A DNA stretch of 64,000 nt, from positions 451,833-515,832 of the forward strand of contig NZ_RBIE01000001.1 in NCBI RefSeq assembly GCF_003633715.1, given 5' to 3'. This document shows, one piece after another, positions 34,007-44,112 of this stretch. Source of the stretch: Thermovibrio guaymasensis. Its GTDB lineage: Bacteria; Aquificota; Aquificia; Desulfurobacteriales; Desulfurobacteriaceae. The notes under the pieces were generated by a model. The model did no database searches. It was given only the letters and a program-made list of their open reading frames with translations, and was not told the DNA's origin. How positions within the stretch are numbered: position 1 is the first letter of the stretch; the number at the start of each line of letters is the position of its first letter. The translations under genes and the position numbers were made by a program.

Positions 34007-34082
34007 TGGTGGAGCCGGCGGGATTCGAACCCGCGACCTTCAGACTGCCAGCCTGACGCTCTCCCAGCTGAGCTACGGCCCC
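34007..34082 (-). tRNA. tRNA-Ala(GGC)
   Basis: 76 nt with encoded CCA; 5' GGGGCCGTAGCTCAGCTGGG, anticodon loop CTGGCAG (GGC, alanine), T arm GGTTCGAATCC, acceptor CGGCTCCACCA pairing with one G-U. Confidence 0.93.
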
Positions 34083-34096
34083 AGTTAAATATTAGA

Positions 34097-34174
<78 letters not shown>

Positions 34175-34182
34175 GCTTTAAG

Positions 34183-34258
<76 letters not shown>

Positions 34259-34274
34259 ACCTTTGCTGGAGGGT

Positions 34275-34302
34275 AATATAGGCCTCTTTCTTAACCTGTC
34301 AA
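34275..34302 (-). promoter_or_regulatory. Promoter of the tRNA cluster
   Basis: Minus strand: perfect -35 TTGACA (34302-34297), 16-nt spacer, -10 TATATT (34280-34275), about 17 nt before the tRNA-Lys 5' end. It shares its hexamers with the prefoldin operon promoter. Confidence 0.8.
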
Positions 34303-34392
34303 TACTTTGGTGTGTAATATTCATAAGTTAAGGATTGATATTTGGTAATAACTTTGTTAAAAATCTTCATACAAACTATGGGAGGTATGCTT

Positions 34393-36342
34393 ATGGGGAG
34401 GATTTTCCTTGTGCTTGCTACTCTCCTTCTAACTTCTCAAGCGGTGGCTGAAGACGTTATTGTTGAAGCTACTTCTTCTCTGGAGCCAGTTTCCTCTGCA
34501 ACTTTGGTTGAGAGGAAAGGTGTAAAGGAAATTTTGGACTCTTTTTCTGGTGTAAACCTTATTTCCCTTTCCTCTGCTCCTACGCCTAGAGATGTTGTTT
34601 TCCTAAGGGGCTTTACTCCTGAAAGGTTTTACGTTTACTATGGAGAGGTTCCCCTAAATGGTTCAGGGATAAGGGGGAATTTCTACTTTGACCTGTCATC
34701 CCTTCCCCATTTTATCAGGAAGGTTAGGGTTATATATGGTCCATCGGTAGTTTACGGTTCAAATCCGGGAGGGAACGTAATTCTTGAGCCTGAAGGTTTT
34801 CCAATCAATAAGGAGTTTTCCTTTTCTGCTTCTGCCGGTTCTTACAATACCTATAAGAGCTCCCTTAAGCTCTCTCTCCCTGCAGGCTTGACCGGCGTTA
34901 GGCTATCATTTCAGGGTCTTTCCTCAAAGGGCTACCTTAGAAATGACTCTTCAAAGACGGAGAGCCTTGAGCTAGGGCTTTTTAGGTTTATTGGGGATAG
35001 TTCTGTTTTAAAGTTTACTACTTTCCTTTCCAGGGTTAGGGACGGTTTCCCCGTCCTTAACACTCCAAAAGTGGAAGCTTCAAATTACGATGATAACTAT
35101 CCAAAAGTAGAAGTAACTTACTTTAGTCTTGCCTGTGCTCCCTACTGTAAGATGAAGTTGATCGATAGGGATGGCGATAACTACTTAATTAGACAGGTTG
35201 AAAGGTATTCACTAGACCTTTTAACTCAGACGGATAAAGGTGAACTTGACTTTACCCTTTACTTTAACAGGGCAAAGAAGTGGGAGGACTACTACGGCTT
35301 TTTTAAGACTCCTAAAGGGGTAAAACTTATCTCTATGAAACTTGAAGGTACCGATGACTTTACTTACGGTTTTAGGACCCTTTACTCTCAAAAGCCTTTT
35401 AAGTTAGGTGCAGAGTTTAACAGTTCTGGTTACGGGAGCATTGAAAAAAACGGTAAGGAGCTGACTAATTCAAACCTTCACGCCCTCAGGAGAGGTGCCC
35501 TCTTCGCTGAAGTGGAAAGGGAGCTCCTTGGTTTAAAGCTAAGGGGAGGCTTCCGGGTTGAGAGGTGGCTTGGCAGGGGGACTTCTGGAGATACTGAGCT
35601 CCTGCCGGCCATTTCTCTCTTTAAGGAAGTCGGAGAGAATACCTTTTACTTTGGAGTTGGAAGGGTTTATAGACCTCCTAAGGCTGAAGAACTAAAGTGG
35701 TATTCAGCGGGGAGGACCCTTCTTAAGAGGTTTGGGTATAACTATAAACTAAAGGATGAAGAAGGTTGGGATTTAGAGGCTGGGGTCAGGAATAAGAACC
35801 TCTCCGTTAGGTTCTTTGACTACCGCATTAAAAACTACATAGTCAGTAACTTTTTAGCAGCTCAGAAAGTCCTTCACCGTTCGTTTCCGTATAGGGTTAT
35901 TGAAAACCTCAGCTGGGTTAAGAATAGAGGAGTAGAAGTTTCCTATCAAAAGAGTTTAGGTTCTTACTCTTACTTAGTTTCTTACACTTACCAAAACTTT
36001 TCTCACTCTTCATCTAGCTTTACACCTTCAGAAACTCCATCGCCTAAGGTTCTCGTTCCAAAGAGTAAACTTGTCCTTTCATTAAGGAGAGGGAACTTCC
36101 TTTTGAACAAGGACTGGGCAGAAGTTGAGATGAAGGCTTACTCTAAAAGGAGTGGTGTAAGTGAAAAAGTTCCAGGATTTACAGTTTTCTCCTTTTCTTA
36201 CGGATTGAAACCCTTTAAAAGACTTGACCTTTCAATTAAAATAGACAACGTCTTTGATAGGAAGTACTACTTTGTTGAAGGTTATAGAATGCCCGGAAGG
36301 AACTTTTCAGTTAATCTAACTTATGCTTTTGGGGAAAGATGA
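34393..36342 (+). CDS. TonB-dependent outer-membrane receptor
   Basis: A receptor of about 649 aa. Signal peptide MGRIFLVLATLLLTSQAVA, then a TonB-box-like DVIVEAT, a plug domain (residues ~30-130, with DVVFLRGFTPERFYVYYGEVPLN and VYGSNPGGNVIL) and a beta-barrel ending in aromatic VNLTYAFGER, as outer-membrane barrels do. The substrate is not evident: siderophore, cobalamin or metal complexes are the family's usual ligands. I start at the ATG at 34393 because GGAGG (34381-34385) is well spaced; upstream ATGs are too close or lack a site. The tonB gene overlaps its end. Confidence 0.9.
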   Translation: MGRIFLVLATLLLTSQAVAEDVIVEATSSLEPVSSATLVERKGVKEILDSFSGVNLISLSSAPTPRDVVFLRGFTPERFYVYYGEVPLNGSGIRGNFYFDLSSLPHFIRKVRVIYGPSVVYGSNPGGNVILEPEGFPINKEFSFSASAGSYNTYKSSLKLSLPAGLTGVRLSFQGLSSKGYLRNDSSKTESLELGLFRFIGDSSVLKFTTFLSRVRDGFPVLNTPKVEASNYDDNYPKVEVTYFSLACAPYCKMKLIDRDGDNYLIRQVERYSLDLLTQTDKGELDFTLYFNRAKKWEDYYGFFKTPKGVKLISMKLEGTDDFTYGFRTLYSQKPFKLGAEFNSSGYGSIEKNGKELTNSNLHALRRGALFAEVERELLGLKLRGGFRVERWLGRGTSGDTELLPAISLFKEVGENTFYFGVGRVYRPPKAEELKWYSAGRTLLKRFGYNYKLKDEEGWDLEAGVRNKNLSVRFFDYRIKNYIVSNFLAAQKVLHRSFPYRVIENLSWVKNRGVEVSYQKSLGSYSYLVSYTYQNFSHSSSSFTPSETPSPKVLVPKSKLVLSLRRGNFLLNKDWAEVEMKAYSKRSGVSEKVPGFTVFSFSYGLKPFKRLDLSIKIDNVFDRKYYFVEGYRMPGRNFSVNLTYAFGER

Positions 36343-37196
36343 GAGGAGAAACCCTCCTCTCATACATTTTCTCCCTCCTTATTCACTTTTTCATCATCTC
36401 TCTTTTAATCTCTTGGACCTCCAGCCTTTGTCTAAAAAAGGAGAAGAGGGAGTTCTCAATTCCTGTGGAGCTCAGCTGGGAAGTTCCCTCCCAACCGAAG
36501 TTAGAGAAATTGAATCAGAAAGGGAGCTCCCTAAAGGAGAGAAAGGTTCAACCTAAGAGAAAAAAAGAAGTACAAAGAACGCAAAACTTTAAAGTGAAAC
36601 CTAAAAGGAAGTTAAAGAAGGTAAGTAAAGTGAAGAGGAAATTAACTAGAAAGTTAACTAAAAGGGAAGTTAATAAGTTAAGCTCTAAAAAGAGTGCTTT
36701 CTCAAAGATTAAGGAGAAAAATCCTATAAAAAGAAAAGTAGAGAGTTTTAGGGGGAAAGCACCTGAACCTAAGAGAGACCTCCTTTGCTCTAGACCAGCT
36801 AATGAGCCTGAAGGAAATGCTTTGGGTAGTTCTAAAAAAAAGAAAGAAGTTCAAAACCTTGAGGCTAAAAGTTTCTCAAAGGAGGGGAATTTAGGTAAAA
36901 GAAGTTCTTTTAACCCTCAGGACTATAGAAAGCTTGTAATCTCCACTCTAAATAAGAACAAGTTTTACCCTCCCCTTGCAAGGAGACTGGGGATTGAAGG
37001 CAGGGTTGAGCTCAGGATTACCTTTAACAGGAAGGGAGAGCCTGTAAAGGTTGAAGTTCTCAACTCTCCCCACTTTGTTTTGAAAAAGGCAGCAGTTAAG
37101 CTGGTTAAGAAGAGCTCCTTCCCTCCCCTTCCAGAGGATTACCCAGAGGATACCTTAACCCTTAAGGTGGGTATAGTTTATAAACTTGTTGATTAG
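36339..37196 (+). CDS. tonB: TonB-like energy-transducing protein with a basic linker
   Basis: A 285-aa protein with an N-terminal membrane anchor (residues ~8-30, LLSYIFSLLIHFFIISLLIS) and a C-terminal TonB domain (~200-285): YPPLARRLGIEGRVELRITF and PHFVLKKAAVKLVKKSSFPPLP. It should carry proton-motive energy from ExbB/ExbD (not in the window) to the receptor just upstream (ATGA overlap). The middle region (~55-190) is extremely rich in Lys and Arg rather than the usual Pro-Glu/Pro-Lys repeats. Confidence 0.85.
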   Translation: MRGETLLSYIFSLLIHFFIISLLISWTSSLCLKKEKREFSIPVELSWEVPSQPKLEKLNQKGSSLKERKVQPKRKKEVQRTQNFKVKPKRKLKKVSKVKRKLTRKLTKREVNKLSSKKSAFSKIKEKNPIKRKVESFRGKAPEPKRDLLCSRPANEPEGNALGSSKKKKEVQNLEAKSFSKEGNLGKRSSFNPQDYRKLVISTLNKNKFYPPLARRLGIEGRVELRITFNRKGEPVKVEVLNSPHFVLKKAAVKLVKKSSFPPLPEDYPEDTLTLKVGIVYKLVD

Positions 37197-38014
37197 AGAA
37201 TCTTTACTTCAAGGTTAAGCTCTATTCCAAAGAGCTCTCTTACTCTTTCTTTCCCGATCTCTACTATTTCCTGAAAGTCCTTTAAGGTTCCTTTACCTTC
37301 GTTAATTAGGAAGTTTGCGTGTTTTTCAGAGAACTTTAAATCTCCAAGGGAAAAACCTCTTAGACCGCACTTATCAAGGAGTCTTCCGGCACTCTCCTCA
37401 GGTGGGTTTTTAAAGGTTGAGCCGGCCGTTCTCAAGAAGAAGGGAGGCTGCTTTGAAAGCCTCCTTAAAACGAATTCCCTAATTTTCTCTTTAACTTTTT
37501 CCTTTTCCTCTTTCTCTATTTTGAACTTGGCTTCAACTACAACTCCACTCTTAGGAAAGGGAGATTCCCTGTAGGAAAAACCTTTAAACTCCGTTAACTT
37601 CTTGACTTCTCCACTGTAAGTTACAAAAGTTACTTCTTTTAAGAGTTCTTTTACTTCCCTGTTGAACGCTCCTGCGTTTTGAGCTATTAGTCCTCCAACT
37701 GTTGCTCTTGGTATCCCGGCTAGAAACTCAAATAGTAAAAAACCCCTTTTCATCTGAAGTTTAAGGACTTTCCTTAAAGGAACTCCTGCACCTAAGGTTA
37801 TTTCCTTTTCCTTTAGTTCTACTCTTTGGAATCCTTTAAGGGAAATGAGGGAAGTTTCTCCGCTTACTACACTGTTTGAGCCGCCGCCTATCGGCTTAAA
37901 GCCCTCCCTCACTAAGAGGGAGAGCTCCGATAAATTTTCAGGAAAGTAAACTCTTGTAGGCCTTCCTATTCCAAGTGTTGTAAGCTCTTTTGCTGTTAGT
38001 ACTTTAACCTTCAA
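37193..38014 (-). CDS. murB: UDP-N-acetylenolpyruvoylglucosamine reductase
   Basis: FAD/NADPH enzyme that forms UDP-MurNAc for peptidoglycan. The 273-aa protein has [12 protein letters not shown] (FAD pyrophosphate loop), [26 protein letters not shown] and [18 protein letters not shown], then [13 protein letters not shown]. The compact length fits a short-form MurB. Overlaps pyrG by 11 nt and the convergent tonB stop by 4 nt. Confidence 0.95.
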   Translation of the reverse strand: MKVKVLTAKELTTLGIGRPTRVYFPENLSELSLLVREGFKPIGGGSNSVVSGETSLISLKGFQRVELKEKEITLGAGVPLRKVLKLQMKRGFLLFEFLAGIPRATVGGLIAQNAGAFNREVKELLKEVTFVTYSGEVKKLTEFKGFSYRESPFPKSGVVVEAKFKIEKEEKEKVKEKIREFVLRRLSKQPPFFLRTAGSTFKNPPEESAGRLLDKCGLRGFSLGDLKFSEKHANFLINEGKGTLKDFQEIVEIGKERVRELFGIELNLEVKIL

Positions 38015-39623
38015 ACCTATCTCTCAGTTCCTTTGCCGCTTTTACAAAGTTTACAAAGAGTGGGTGAGGTTTCCTGGGCCTTGATTTAAACTCAGGGTGG
38101 TACTGAACCGCAACGAACCAGGGGTGGTTTTTAATCTCTACAACTTCTACAAGTTTACCGTCTGGAGAAGTTCCAGCTATAACGAGTCCTGCTTTCTCTA
38201 GAGTTTCCCTGAAGGCATTGTTAAACTCGTAACGGTGTCTGTGCCTTTCGGAAATTTCCTTTACGCCGTAAGCTTTATAGCTGAAGGTGTCTTCCTTAAG
38301 AACGCAGGGGTAAGCCCCCAACCTCATAGTTCCCCCTTTCTCTTTAACTCCCTTTTGTTCTTCCATCAGGTCAATTACAGGGTAGGGGGTTGTTTTGCTG
38401 AACTCTGAGCTGTGGGCTCCTTCAAGACCTGCCACGTTCCTTGCAAACTCTATAACGGCACACTGCATTCCGAGACATATTCCGAAGAATGGAATTCTGT
38501 TTTCCCTAGCAAACTTTACTGCCCTAATTTTCCCCTCAACTCCCCTCTCTCCAAAACCTCCTGGAACTAAAATTCCATAAACGTCAGAAAGGAACTCTTC
38601 AGGTTCTACCTGGTCAAGCTCTTCAGCGTTAACCCACTTTATATCCACTTTTACGTTGTTTGCTGCCCCTGCGTGGACGAAGGACTCAACTATACTCTTG
38701 TAAGCGTCCGGGAGTTCAACGTACTTTCCTACAATAGCTATCTTTACACTTCCTTCCTGAGGTTTCTTTATCTTATCAACTACCTTTTTCCACTCCGAAA
38801 GGTCGGCCTCCTGACTTACGGGAAGCTGAAGCTTCTCTATTATGAGCTGGTCAATTTTCTCCTTTTGGAGGACTAGGGGAACTTCGTAAATAGTTGAAAG
38901 GTCCTTTGCGGTAACCACTTCATGCTCTTTAAGGTTTGCAAAGAGAGCTATTTTCCTCTTAACCTGCTGAGGGATGCTCCTTTCAGAGCGGCAGACGATA
39001 ATATCCGGTTGAATACCGATTGCTCTAAGCTCTTTTACCGAGTGCTGTGTAGGTTTTGTCTTAAGCTCTCCTGCACTCTTAACGTAAGGGACGTAAGTAA
39101 CGTGTATGTAGATTGCGTTGCTCTTTCCTACTTCTGCTCCAAGTTGCCTTATAGCTTCAAGGAACGGAAGCCCTTCAATGTCTCCAACGGTTCCACCTAC
39201 TTCAACTATTACAACGTCAACGTCAGTTGACATGAGCTGTTTTATCTTTTCTTTAATTAAGTTTGTAACGTGGGGAATTACTTGAACGGTTCCTCCGAGG
39301 AACTCTCCTTTCCTCTCTTTTTGAATTATCTCCTGATAAATCTGGCCACTGGTTACGTTGTTAATCCTTTTCATAACTGCGCTTGTAAAGCGCTCGTAGT
39401 GACCAAGGTCAAGGTCGGTTTCGGCTCCATCTTCGGTAACGTAAACTTCACCGTGTTGGTAGGGGTTCATCGTTCCAGCGTCAACGTTAAGGTAAGGGTC
39501 TAGCTTCTGAATAGTTACTTTTAATCCCCTACTCTCCAAAAGGGTTCCGATTGAGGATGCCGTTATTCCCTTTCCTATTGAGGATAGAACTCCACCGGTA
39601 ACGAAGATAAGTTTTGAGGCCAT
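38004..39623 (-). CDS. pyrG: CTP synthase
   Basis: Makes CTP from UTP, ATP and glutamine. The 539-aa protein has the synthetase domain (residues ~1-265: [55 protein letters not shown]) and a glutamine amidotransferase domain (~290-530: [11 protein letters not shown], nucleophile [12 protein letters not shown], and the [11 protein letters not shown]is-Glu pair). Part of the purS-purQ-kdsB-pyrG-murB run. Confidence 0.98.
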   Translation of the reverse strand: MASKLIFVTGGVLSSIGKGITASSIGTLLESRGLKVTIQKLDPYLNVDAGTMNPYQHGEVYVTEDGAETDLDLGHYERFTSAVMKRINNVTSGQIYQEIIQKERKGEFLGGTVQVIPHVTNLIKEKIKQLMSTDVDVVIVEVGGTVGDIEGLPFLEAIRQLGAEVGKSNAIYIHVTYVPYVKSAGELKTKPTQHSVKELRAIGIQPDIIVCRSERSIPQQVKRKIALFANLKEHEVVTAKDLSTIYEVPLVLQKEKIDQLIIEKLQLPVSQEADLSEWKKVVDKIKKPQEGSVKIAIVGKYVELPDAYKSIVESFVHAGAANNVKVDIKWVNAEELDQVEPEEFLSDVYGILVPGGFGERGVEGKIRAVKFARENRIPFFGICLGMQCAVIEFARNVAGLEGAHSSEFSKTTPYPVIDLMEEQKGVKEKGGTMRLGAYPCVLKEDTFSYKAYGVKEISERHRHRYEFNNAFRETLEKAGLVIAGTSPDGKLVEVVEIKNHPWFVAVQYHPEFKSRPRKPHPLFVNFVKAAKELRDRFEG

Positions 39624-39626
39624 TAT

Positions 39627-40349
39627 TTAACCTCTCTTTAAGATTTTTTCTGCCCTTTCAAGGTCCTCTGGCGTATCTATTCCTAAAGGTTCCCTTTCAA
39701 CAACTGAGACCCGAATTTTATAACCATTTTCAAGGATCCTTAACTGCTCAAGCTTCTCAAGACTCTCAAGTCTTCCAACTGGCCAATTAACGAACATTTC
39801 AAGGGCTTCTTTCCTAAAGCCGTAAATTCCGATGTGTTTTAAGTAGTGTTCGGGCTTACTATCCCCTTCCCTGATGAAGGGAATCGGGCTCCTTGAGAAG
39901 TAGATGGCGTTAAACTCCTTATCTAGAACCACTTTTACCCTGTTAGGGTTCTCCACCTCTTTTAAATCCCTAAAGGGAGTTGCAACTGTTGAAAATAGAC
40001 AGCCCTCTTTTAAGGCCCTGTAGAGGGGAAGGACGTGTCCTTCCTCTACGAAAGGTTCGTCCCCTTGAACGTTTACTATGAATGGGTAAGGGAGGCCTTT
40101 AACAGCTTCATATACCCTGTCAGTTCCGCTTGGGAGGTCTGAAGGGGTTATTACTGCCTCAACTCCCTCCCTATTAACTAGTTCCTTAACCTTGTGGCTG
40201 TCTGTTGCTACTATGACGTTAGAGGCAAAGGCCTTTACTGCCCTAACAGTCCTTACTATTAGCGGAACGCCTGCAACCGGGATTAAGGGTTTGTTGGGAA
40301 GCCTCGTAGAGCCCAGCCTTGCAGGTATAACAACTACTGCGTCTTCCAT
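39627..40349 (-). CDS. kdsB: CMP-KDO synthetase
   Basis: Activates KDO with CTP for the lipopolysaccharide core, which marks a Gram-negative envelope. The 240-aa nucleotidyltransferase has PARLGSTRLPNKPL, VQGDEPF, YFSRSPIPF and KHIGIYGFRKEALE and ends with PLGIDTPEDLERAE. It sits next to pyrG, which supplies its CTP. Confidence 0.95.
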   Translation of the reverse strand: MEDAVVVIPARLGSTRLPNKPLIPVAGVPLIVRTVRAVKAFASNVIVATDSHKVKELVNREGVEAVITPSDLPSGTDRVYEAVKGLPYPFIVNVQGDEPFVEEGHVLPLYRALKEGCLFSTVATPFRDLKEVENPNRVKVVLDKEFNAIYFSRSPIPFIREGDSKPEHYLKHIGIYGFRKEALEMFVNWPVGRLESLEKLEQLRILENGYKIRVSVVEREPLGIDTPEDLERAEKILKRG

Positions 40350-40350
40350 C

Positions 40351-41046
40351 TTACGCTTTTAAAACTCCTTCAACTATTGATTGGAACATCCTTAGGCCGT
40401 CTGTTGAACCCAGGATTGCCTCTGAGGCCCTTTCCGGGTGGGGCATGAGTCCAAAGACGTTGCCCCTTTTGTTACATATTCCTGCTATGTTATTTAGAGA
40501 GCCGTTGGGGTTAAATTCAGGACTTACAACTCCCTCAGGGGAGGAGTACCTTACCACTACCTGACCGTTTTCCTCTATTTCCTTTAGGGTTTCAGGTGGG
40601 CAAGTGTAGTTTCCTTCAGCGTGGGCTATGGGAATCCTTACAACTTCTCCCTTTTTGTAAAGGTTAGTAAATGGGGTATCAACGTTCTCAACCTTGAGGT
40701 GTACGAACTTACATATAAATGATAAGGTTTTGTTCGGTAGCATTGCTCCAGGTAGGAGGCCAGACTCAAGGAGAATTTGGAACCCGTTGCAGATTCCCAT
40801 TACAAGCCCTCCCCTCTCTGCAAACTCACATATCTCTTCAGTGATTGGGGAGAGCTTTGCCATTGCTCCGGCCCTAAGGTAGTCTCCGTAGGAAAAACCT
40901 CCGGGAACTATTACGCAGTCAATCCCTTTTAGGTCTCTATCCTTATGCCAAAGGTAAACTACTTCATGGCCGAGAACTTTCTCTATTACCCAGCCTACGT
41001 CCCTATCACAGTTACTACCTGGATAAACAGGTATTCCAAACTTCAT
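40351..41046 (-). CDS. purQ: FGAM synthase, glutaminase subunit PurQ
   Basis: Supplies ammonia for the fourth step of purine synthesis. The 231-aa glutamine amidotransferase has [14 protein letters not shown], the nucleophile in [22 protein letters not shown] and [10 protein letters not shown] with the catalytic His-Glu. Its start overlaps the purS stop by 1 nt. The large subunit PurL is not in the window. Confidence 0.97.
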   Translation of the reverse strand: MKFGIPVYPGSNCDRDVGWVIEKVLGHEVVYLWHKDRDLKGIDCVIVPGGFSYGDYLRAGAMAKLSPITEEICEFAERGGLVMGICNGFQILLESGLLPGAMLPNKTLSFICKFVHLKVENVDTPFTNLYKKGEVVRIPIAHAEGNYTCPPETLKEIEENGQVVVRYSSPEGVVSPEFNPNGSLNNIAGICNKRGNVFGLMPHPERASEAILGSTDGLRMFQSIVEGVLKA

Positions 41047-41306
41047 TACTCCTCCAGCTCTTCAATTTCGTACGTGTACTCTTCAATTACAGGGTTGACT
41101 AGGAACTTCTTAGCCATTTCCTTTATTTCCCTTTCAACCTCTTCCCTACTTTCAGCTTCAATTTCCATGGTTACGTACTTTCCCACCCTTACGTTTTTAA
41201 CGCTTGTAAAGCCTAGCTGGTGAGCGGCTTTCTCAACGGCGACCCCTTGAGGGTCAAGGATCCCTTTCCTATAAGTGATGAGTACCTTCACTAAAAAGCT
41301 GGCCAT
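41046..41306 (-). CDS. purS: FGAM synthase subunit PurS
   Basis: An 86-aa PurS with [15 protein letters not shown] and [19 protein letters not shown], the ferredoxin-like subunit that couples PurQ to PurL. First gene of the minus-strand run; a TATAAT lies upstream. Confidence 0.95.
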   Translation of the reverse strand: MASFLVKVLITYRKGILDPQGVAVEKAAHQLGFTSVKNVRVGKYVTMEIEAESREEVEREIKEMAKKFLVNPVIEEYTYEIEELEE

Positions 41307-41342
41307 TTTCCTCTCCTAAGGCTAGTTTTTTCCAGTAGCAAA

Positions 41343-41348
41343 ATTATA
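41343..41348 (-). promoter_or_regulatory. Candidate -10 element for the purS operon
   Basis: TATAAT on the minus strand, 36 nt before purS. No convincing -35 is visible at 16-18 nt, so this is tentative. Confidence 0.35.
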
Positions 41349-41363
41349 CATCTGGAGAAGGAC

Positions 41364-41948
41364 TTGGCCTTTAAAAAGTGTAGTAATTGTTCTTTTGTTA
41401 AGAGTTACTTTCTCGTTATTCTAGTTGCGGCTTTTACTTTAAGGTTCCTTCCTCAGTACTCCATATTCGTTAACACACTCCTTCTCATTGGAATTCCGGT
41501 CCTCATTTACAGGAAGGATGCTTACGAGTTGGGGTTTAGGAACTTCCTTTCTGGGTTAAAGTGGGGACTTTTAGTTTCAGTTATTGTTCTTGGAGTCTAC
41601 TTTATCCTATGTTCAAGCTTTAGTAAAGTTAACTTCGGATTTTCAGTAAACGCTCTTTTGTTCTACCTTTCTGTGGCTATCGGGGAAGAGGTCTTCTTTA
41701 GGGGGTTCTTCTACTCCTTGTTTGATAATGAAGAGATACTTAAGGGATTTTTAACTAAGAATAACTTAGTTTCAAGTACTCTTTTTGGGGTCGCTCACTC
41801 TCTGATTTACTACGATCCTTCAATGTTTAAGGTCTTCTTTCCATCCCTAGTTATGGGCTGGCTCTACGAAAGGAGCGGTTCTATAGTTGCTCCGGTAATC
41901 TTTCACTGGCTTTCAGACTTAATTTACCAGTTTGTGAGGTGCGTGTGA
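41364..41948 (+). CDS. CPBP-family (CAAX protease-like) membrane protein
   Basis: A 194-aa membrane protein with about five or six helices. It carries the CPBP/Abi motifs: GEEVFFRGFFY (Glu-Glu...Arg, residues ~107-117), FGVAHSLIY and IFHWLSDLIYQ. Such proteins are intramembrane metalloproteases or protein-interaction factors of uncertain role. TTG start preceded by GGAGAAGGA. Its end overlaps lspA, so the two are co-translated. Confidence 0.82.
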   Translation: MAFKKCSNCSFVKSYFLVILVAAFTLRFLPQYSIFVNTLLLIGIPVLIYRKDAYELGFRNFLSGLKWGLLVSVIVLGVYFILCSSFSKVNFGFSVNALLFYLSVAIGEEVFFRGFFYSLFDNEEILKGFLTKNNLVSSTLFGVAHSLIYYDPSMFKVFFPSLVMGWLYERSGSIVAPVIFHWLSDLIYQFVRCV

Positions 41949-42403
41949 GGAAAACGTTTTTAATAACTGCTTTAATCTCATTTTTGATTGATAGGTTGAC
42001 TAAAGTTTGGGCTGTAAAGGAGCTCTCCCTCTCCTCTAAGCCGATTATTCCAGGTTTCTTTCAGCTCAGGTACGCAGAGAACAAGGGAGCCGCATTTAGT
42101 ATTTTCTCATCTTCCCCAGAGCCACTTAGGATGTTCTTCCTCTTGGTACTGCCAACCTTAATTGCCCTCTTTGTCCTCTACTACGGGCTGTTTAAGGTGA
42201 AGGATAGGCTAACTTCTGTAGCCCTTGGCCTTATTTTGGGGGGAGCTCTTGGGAACATCTACGATAGGCTCTTTTACGGTAAAGTCGTTGATTTCCTGGA
42301 TTTCTTCTTTAGAAACTATCACTATCCTACTTTTAACTTTGCCGATGTTTTCGTCTTCTTTGGAGTTTCTTTACTGCTTCTTAAGGGTTTTAGGGAAAGT
42401 TGA
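41939..42403 (+). CDS. lspA: Signal peptidase II
   Basis: Removes signal peptides of lipoproteins at the lipid-modified Cys; several lipoproteins in this window are expected substrates. The 154-aa protein has four membrane helices and the catalytic aspartate motifs GGALGNIYDRL..VVDFLDF and FNFADV. GTG start overlapping the CPBP gene by 10 nt. Confidence 0.93.
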   Translation: MRVRKTFLITALISFLIDRLTKVWAVKELSLSSKPIIPGFFQLRYAENKGAAFSIFSSSPEPLRMFFLLVLPTLIALFVLYYGLFKVKDRLTSVALGLILGGALGNIYDRLFYGKVVDFLDFFFRNYHYPTFNFADVFVFFGVSLLLLKGFRES

Positions 42404-42427
42404 CTTTGTTTTTGTGGCGGATAATTT
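42400..42427 (+). promoter_or_regulatory. Promoter for dnaG-rpoD
   Basis: -35 TTGACT (42400-42405), 16-nt spacer, -10 TAATTT (42422-42427), 37 nt before the dnaG start. The same hexamers and spacing recur before the second peroxiredoxin. Confidence 0.5.
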
Positions 42428-42464
42428 TAAGATGGTCATTTATAATGGAAAAGAGGTGATATAA

Positions 42465-44102
42465 TTGGGGAGCTCCAGGGTCTCCCACTCCTTCGTTGAA
42501 GAGTTACTCTCTCAGGTTGATATAGTAGATGTTATCTCCCACTACGTCCCTTTAAAGCAGGTTGGGAGGAACTTTACGACCCTGTGTCCTTTCCACCACG
42601 AAAGAACTCCCTCATTTGTTGTCAGTCCTGAAAAGCAGATTTTCAAGTGCTTTGGCTGTGGAGTTGGGGGAAATGCAATAACTTTTGTGGAGAAGTACGA
42701 AGGAGTTTCTTTCTACGAGGCTGTAAAGAGAGTTGCTGAAATCTGTGGAGTAGAGCTCTCCCAAGAAGACTTTAAGGATAGGGAAGAAGGTTTAGAAGTT
42801 GAGGAGTTCGGGTATAGGGTTGCAAAGCTTTTTAACTCTTACTTAGAAAAAGTTTCAGACTATTTGGAGAGTAGAGGTATTGATAGGGAAACAGCCGATA
42901 GGTTCCTTTTAGGCTACGCACCGAGGGGCTACTTAAGGGAACTTAGGGATATACCGAAAGAGGTTCTGGGAGCTCTCGGCCTTGTTAGTCAAAGTGGTAA
43001 AGAGTTTTTTTTCGATAGACTTATAATTCCAATCTTCAATCACTCTGGGAAAGTTGTAGCCTTTGCCGGCAGGACTTTAAGGGAGAGCGGTTCTCCTAAG
43101 TACATAAACAGTCCTGAGAGTAATCTCTTTAAAAAGGGTTCTCTCCTTTACGGTTTCTACCAGTCAAGGGAAGAGGTCCTGAAGAGCCGCCAAGTTATAG
43201 TTGTTGAAGGTTATTTTGACGTTATCTCCCTCCATAAGGTAGGGGTTAAGAGGGCCGTTGCTCCTATGGGAACTTCCCTCACAGAGAACCACGTTAAGTT
43301 TATTAAGCGCTACTGCAACAGGCCTCTCCTTCTTTTTGACGGAGACGGTGCCGGGAGGAAAGCAACGGTTCGCTCAGCTGGGCTCTTTCTGAAGTTCGGC
43401 TGTGAACCTTTAGTTGTTCAGCTTCCTGAAGGGGAGGATCCCGATAGCCTCTCAAGGAGAGATCCTCAGCTTTTGGAGAAGCTCATCGCAGCTCCTCAAC
43501 CCTTTATAGGGTGGGCTATTAAGAGCGCAAAGGTGGTTTCGGCTGAAGAGAGGGGGGATTTCCTGAGGTTAATTGCCCAGAGTATAGCTCCTCTTCAGTC
43601 GGTTAACCCTATCCTGTTTAAGGAGTACTTATCCCTTCTCTCTGCAGAGTTTGGAATTGACGAAAGGTGGGTAAAACTGTACTCCCCTAGGTTCTTTAAG
43701 GAGAAGAATCAATCTGAAGAAGAGCCAATACCCTTCCACGAGAAAGTTTTCCTTAAAGCCCTCCTTGAGGGAAGCTTGAAACTTCCTGTGGAGCTCTCCC
43801 CAACAGTCTTTGTTTCTTCAAAGGTAGCTAAGCTCTATACGGTCTTGATAAAGACGGAAGTGAGGGAACCTACCATTTTGCAGAGTCAGTACCCTGAGGA
43901 AGCCGGTTTGATATCGGAGCTCCTTCTAATGGAAGTATCTGAAGATGACGTTCTCAAGTCTATGTGCAGGCTCTTGACAAAGGAGCTTGAGAGGAGATTG
44001 AAAAAGACAAAGGAACTTAAGGAGAAGATGAGGATAAAGAGGATAATCTTTAGCTTAAAGAAGGGAGATTTAGGAGTTGTCAGTCAAGTAAAAACCAATT
44101 AA
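42465..44102 (+). CDS. dnaG: DNA primase
   Basis: Makes RNA primers for replication. The 545-aa protein has the N-terminal zinc finger [20 protein letters not shown] (CHC2 type, residues ~41-66) and the TOPRIM core with [15 protein letters not shown] and [12 protein letters not shown]. It is shorter than E. coli DnaG, with a reduced C-terminal helicase-binding part. TTG start preceded by AGAGGTGAT. It is followed by rpoD, the classic macromolecular-synthesis pairing (without rpsU). Confidence 0.96.
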   Translation: MGSSRVSHSFVEELLSQVDIVDVISHYVPLKQVGRNFTTLCPFHHERTPSFVVSPEKQIFKCFGCGVGGNAITFVEKYEGVSFYEAVKRVAEICGVELSQEDFKDREEGLEVEEFGYRVAKLFNSYLEKVSDYLESRGIDRETADRFLLGYAPRGYLRELRDIPKEVLGALGLVSQSGKEFFFDRLIIPIFNHSGKVVAFAGRTLRESGSPKYINSPESNLFKKGSLLYGFYQSREEVLKSRQVIVVEGYFDVISLHKVGVKRAVAPMGTSLTENHVKFIKRYCNRPLLLFDGDGAGRKATVRSAGLFLKFGCEPLVVQLPEGEDPDSLSRRDPQLLEKLIAAPQPFIGWAIKSAKVVSAEERGDFLRLIAQSIAPLQSVNPILFKEYLSLLSAEFGIDERWVKLYSPRFFKEKNQSEEEPIPFHEKVFLKALLEGSLKLPVELSPTVFVSSKVAKLYTVLIKTEVREPTILQSQYPEEAGLISELLLMEVSEDDVLKSMCRLLTKELERRLKKTKELKEKMRIKRIIFSLKKGDLGVVSQVKTN

Positions 44103-44112
44103 GGAGGTGGTC

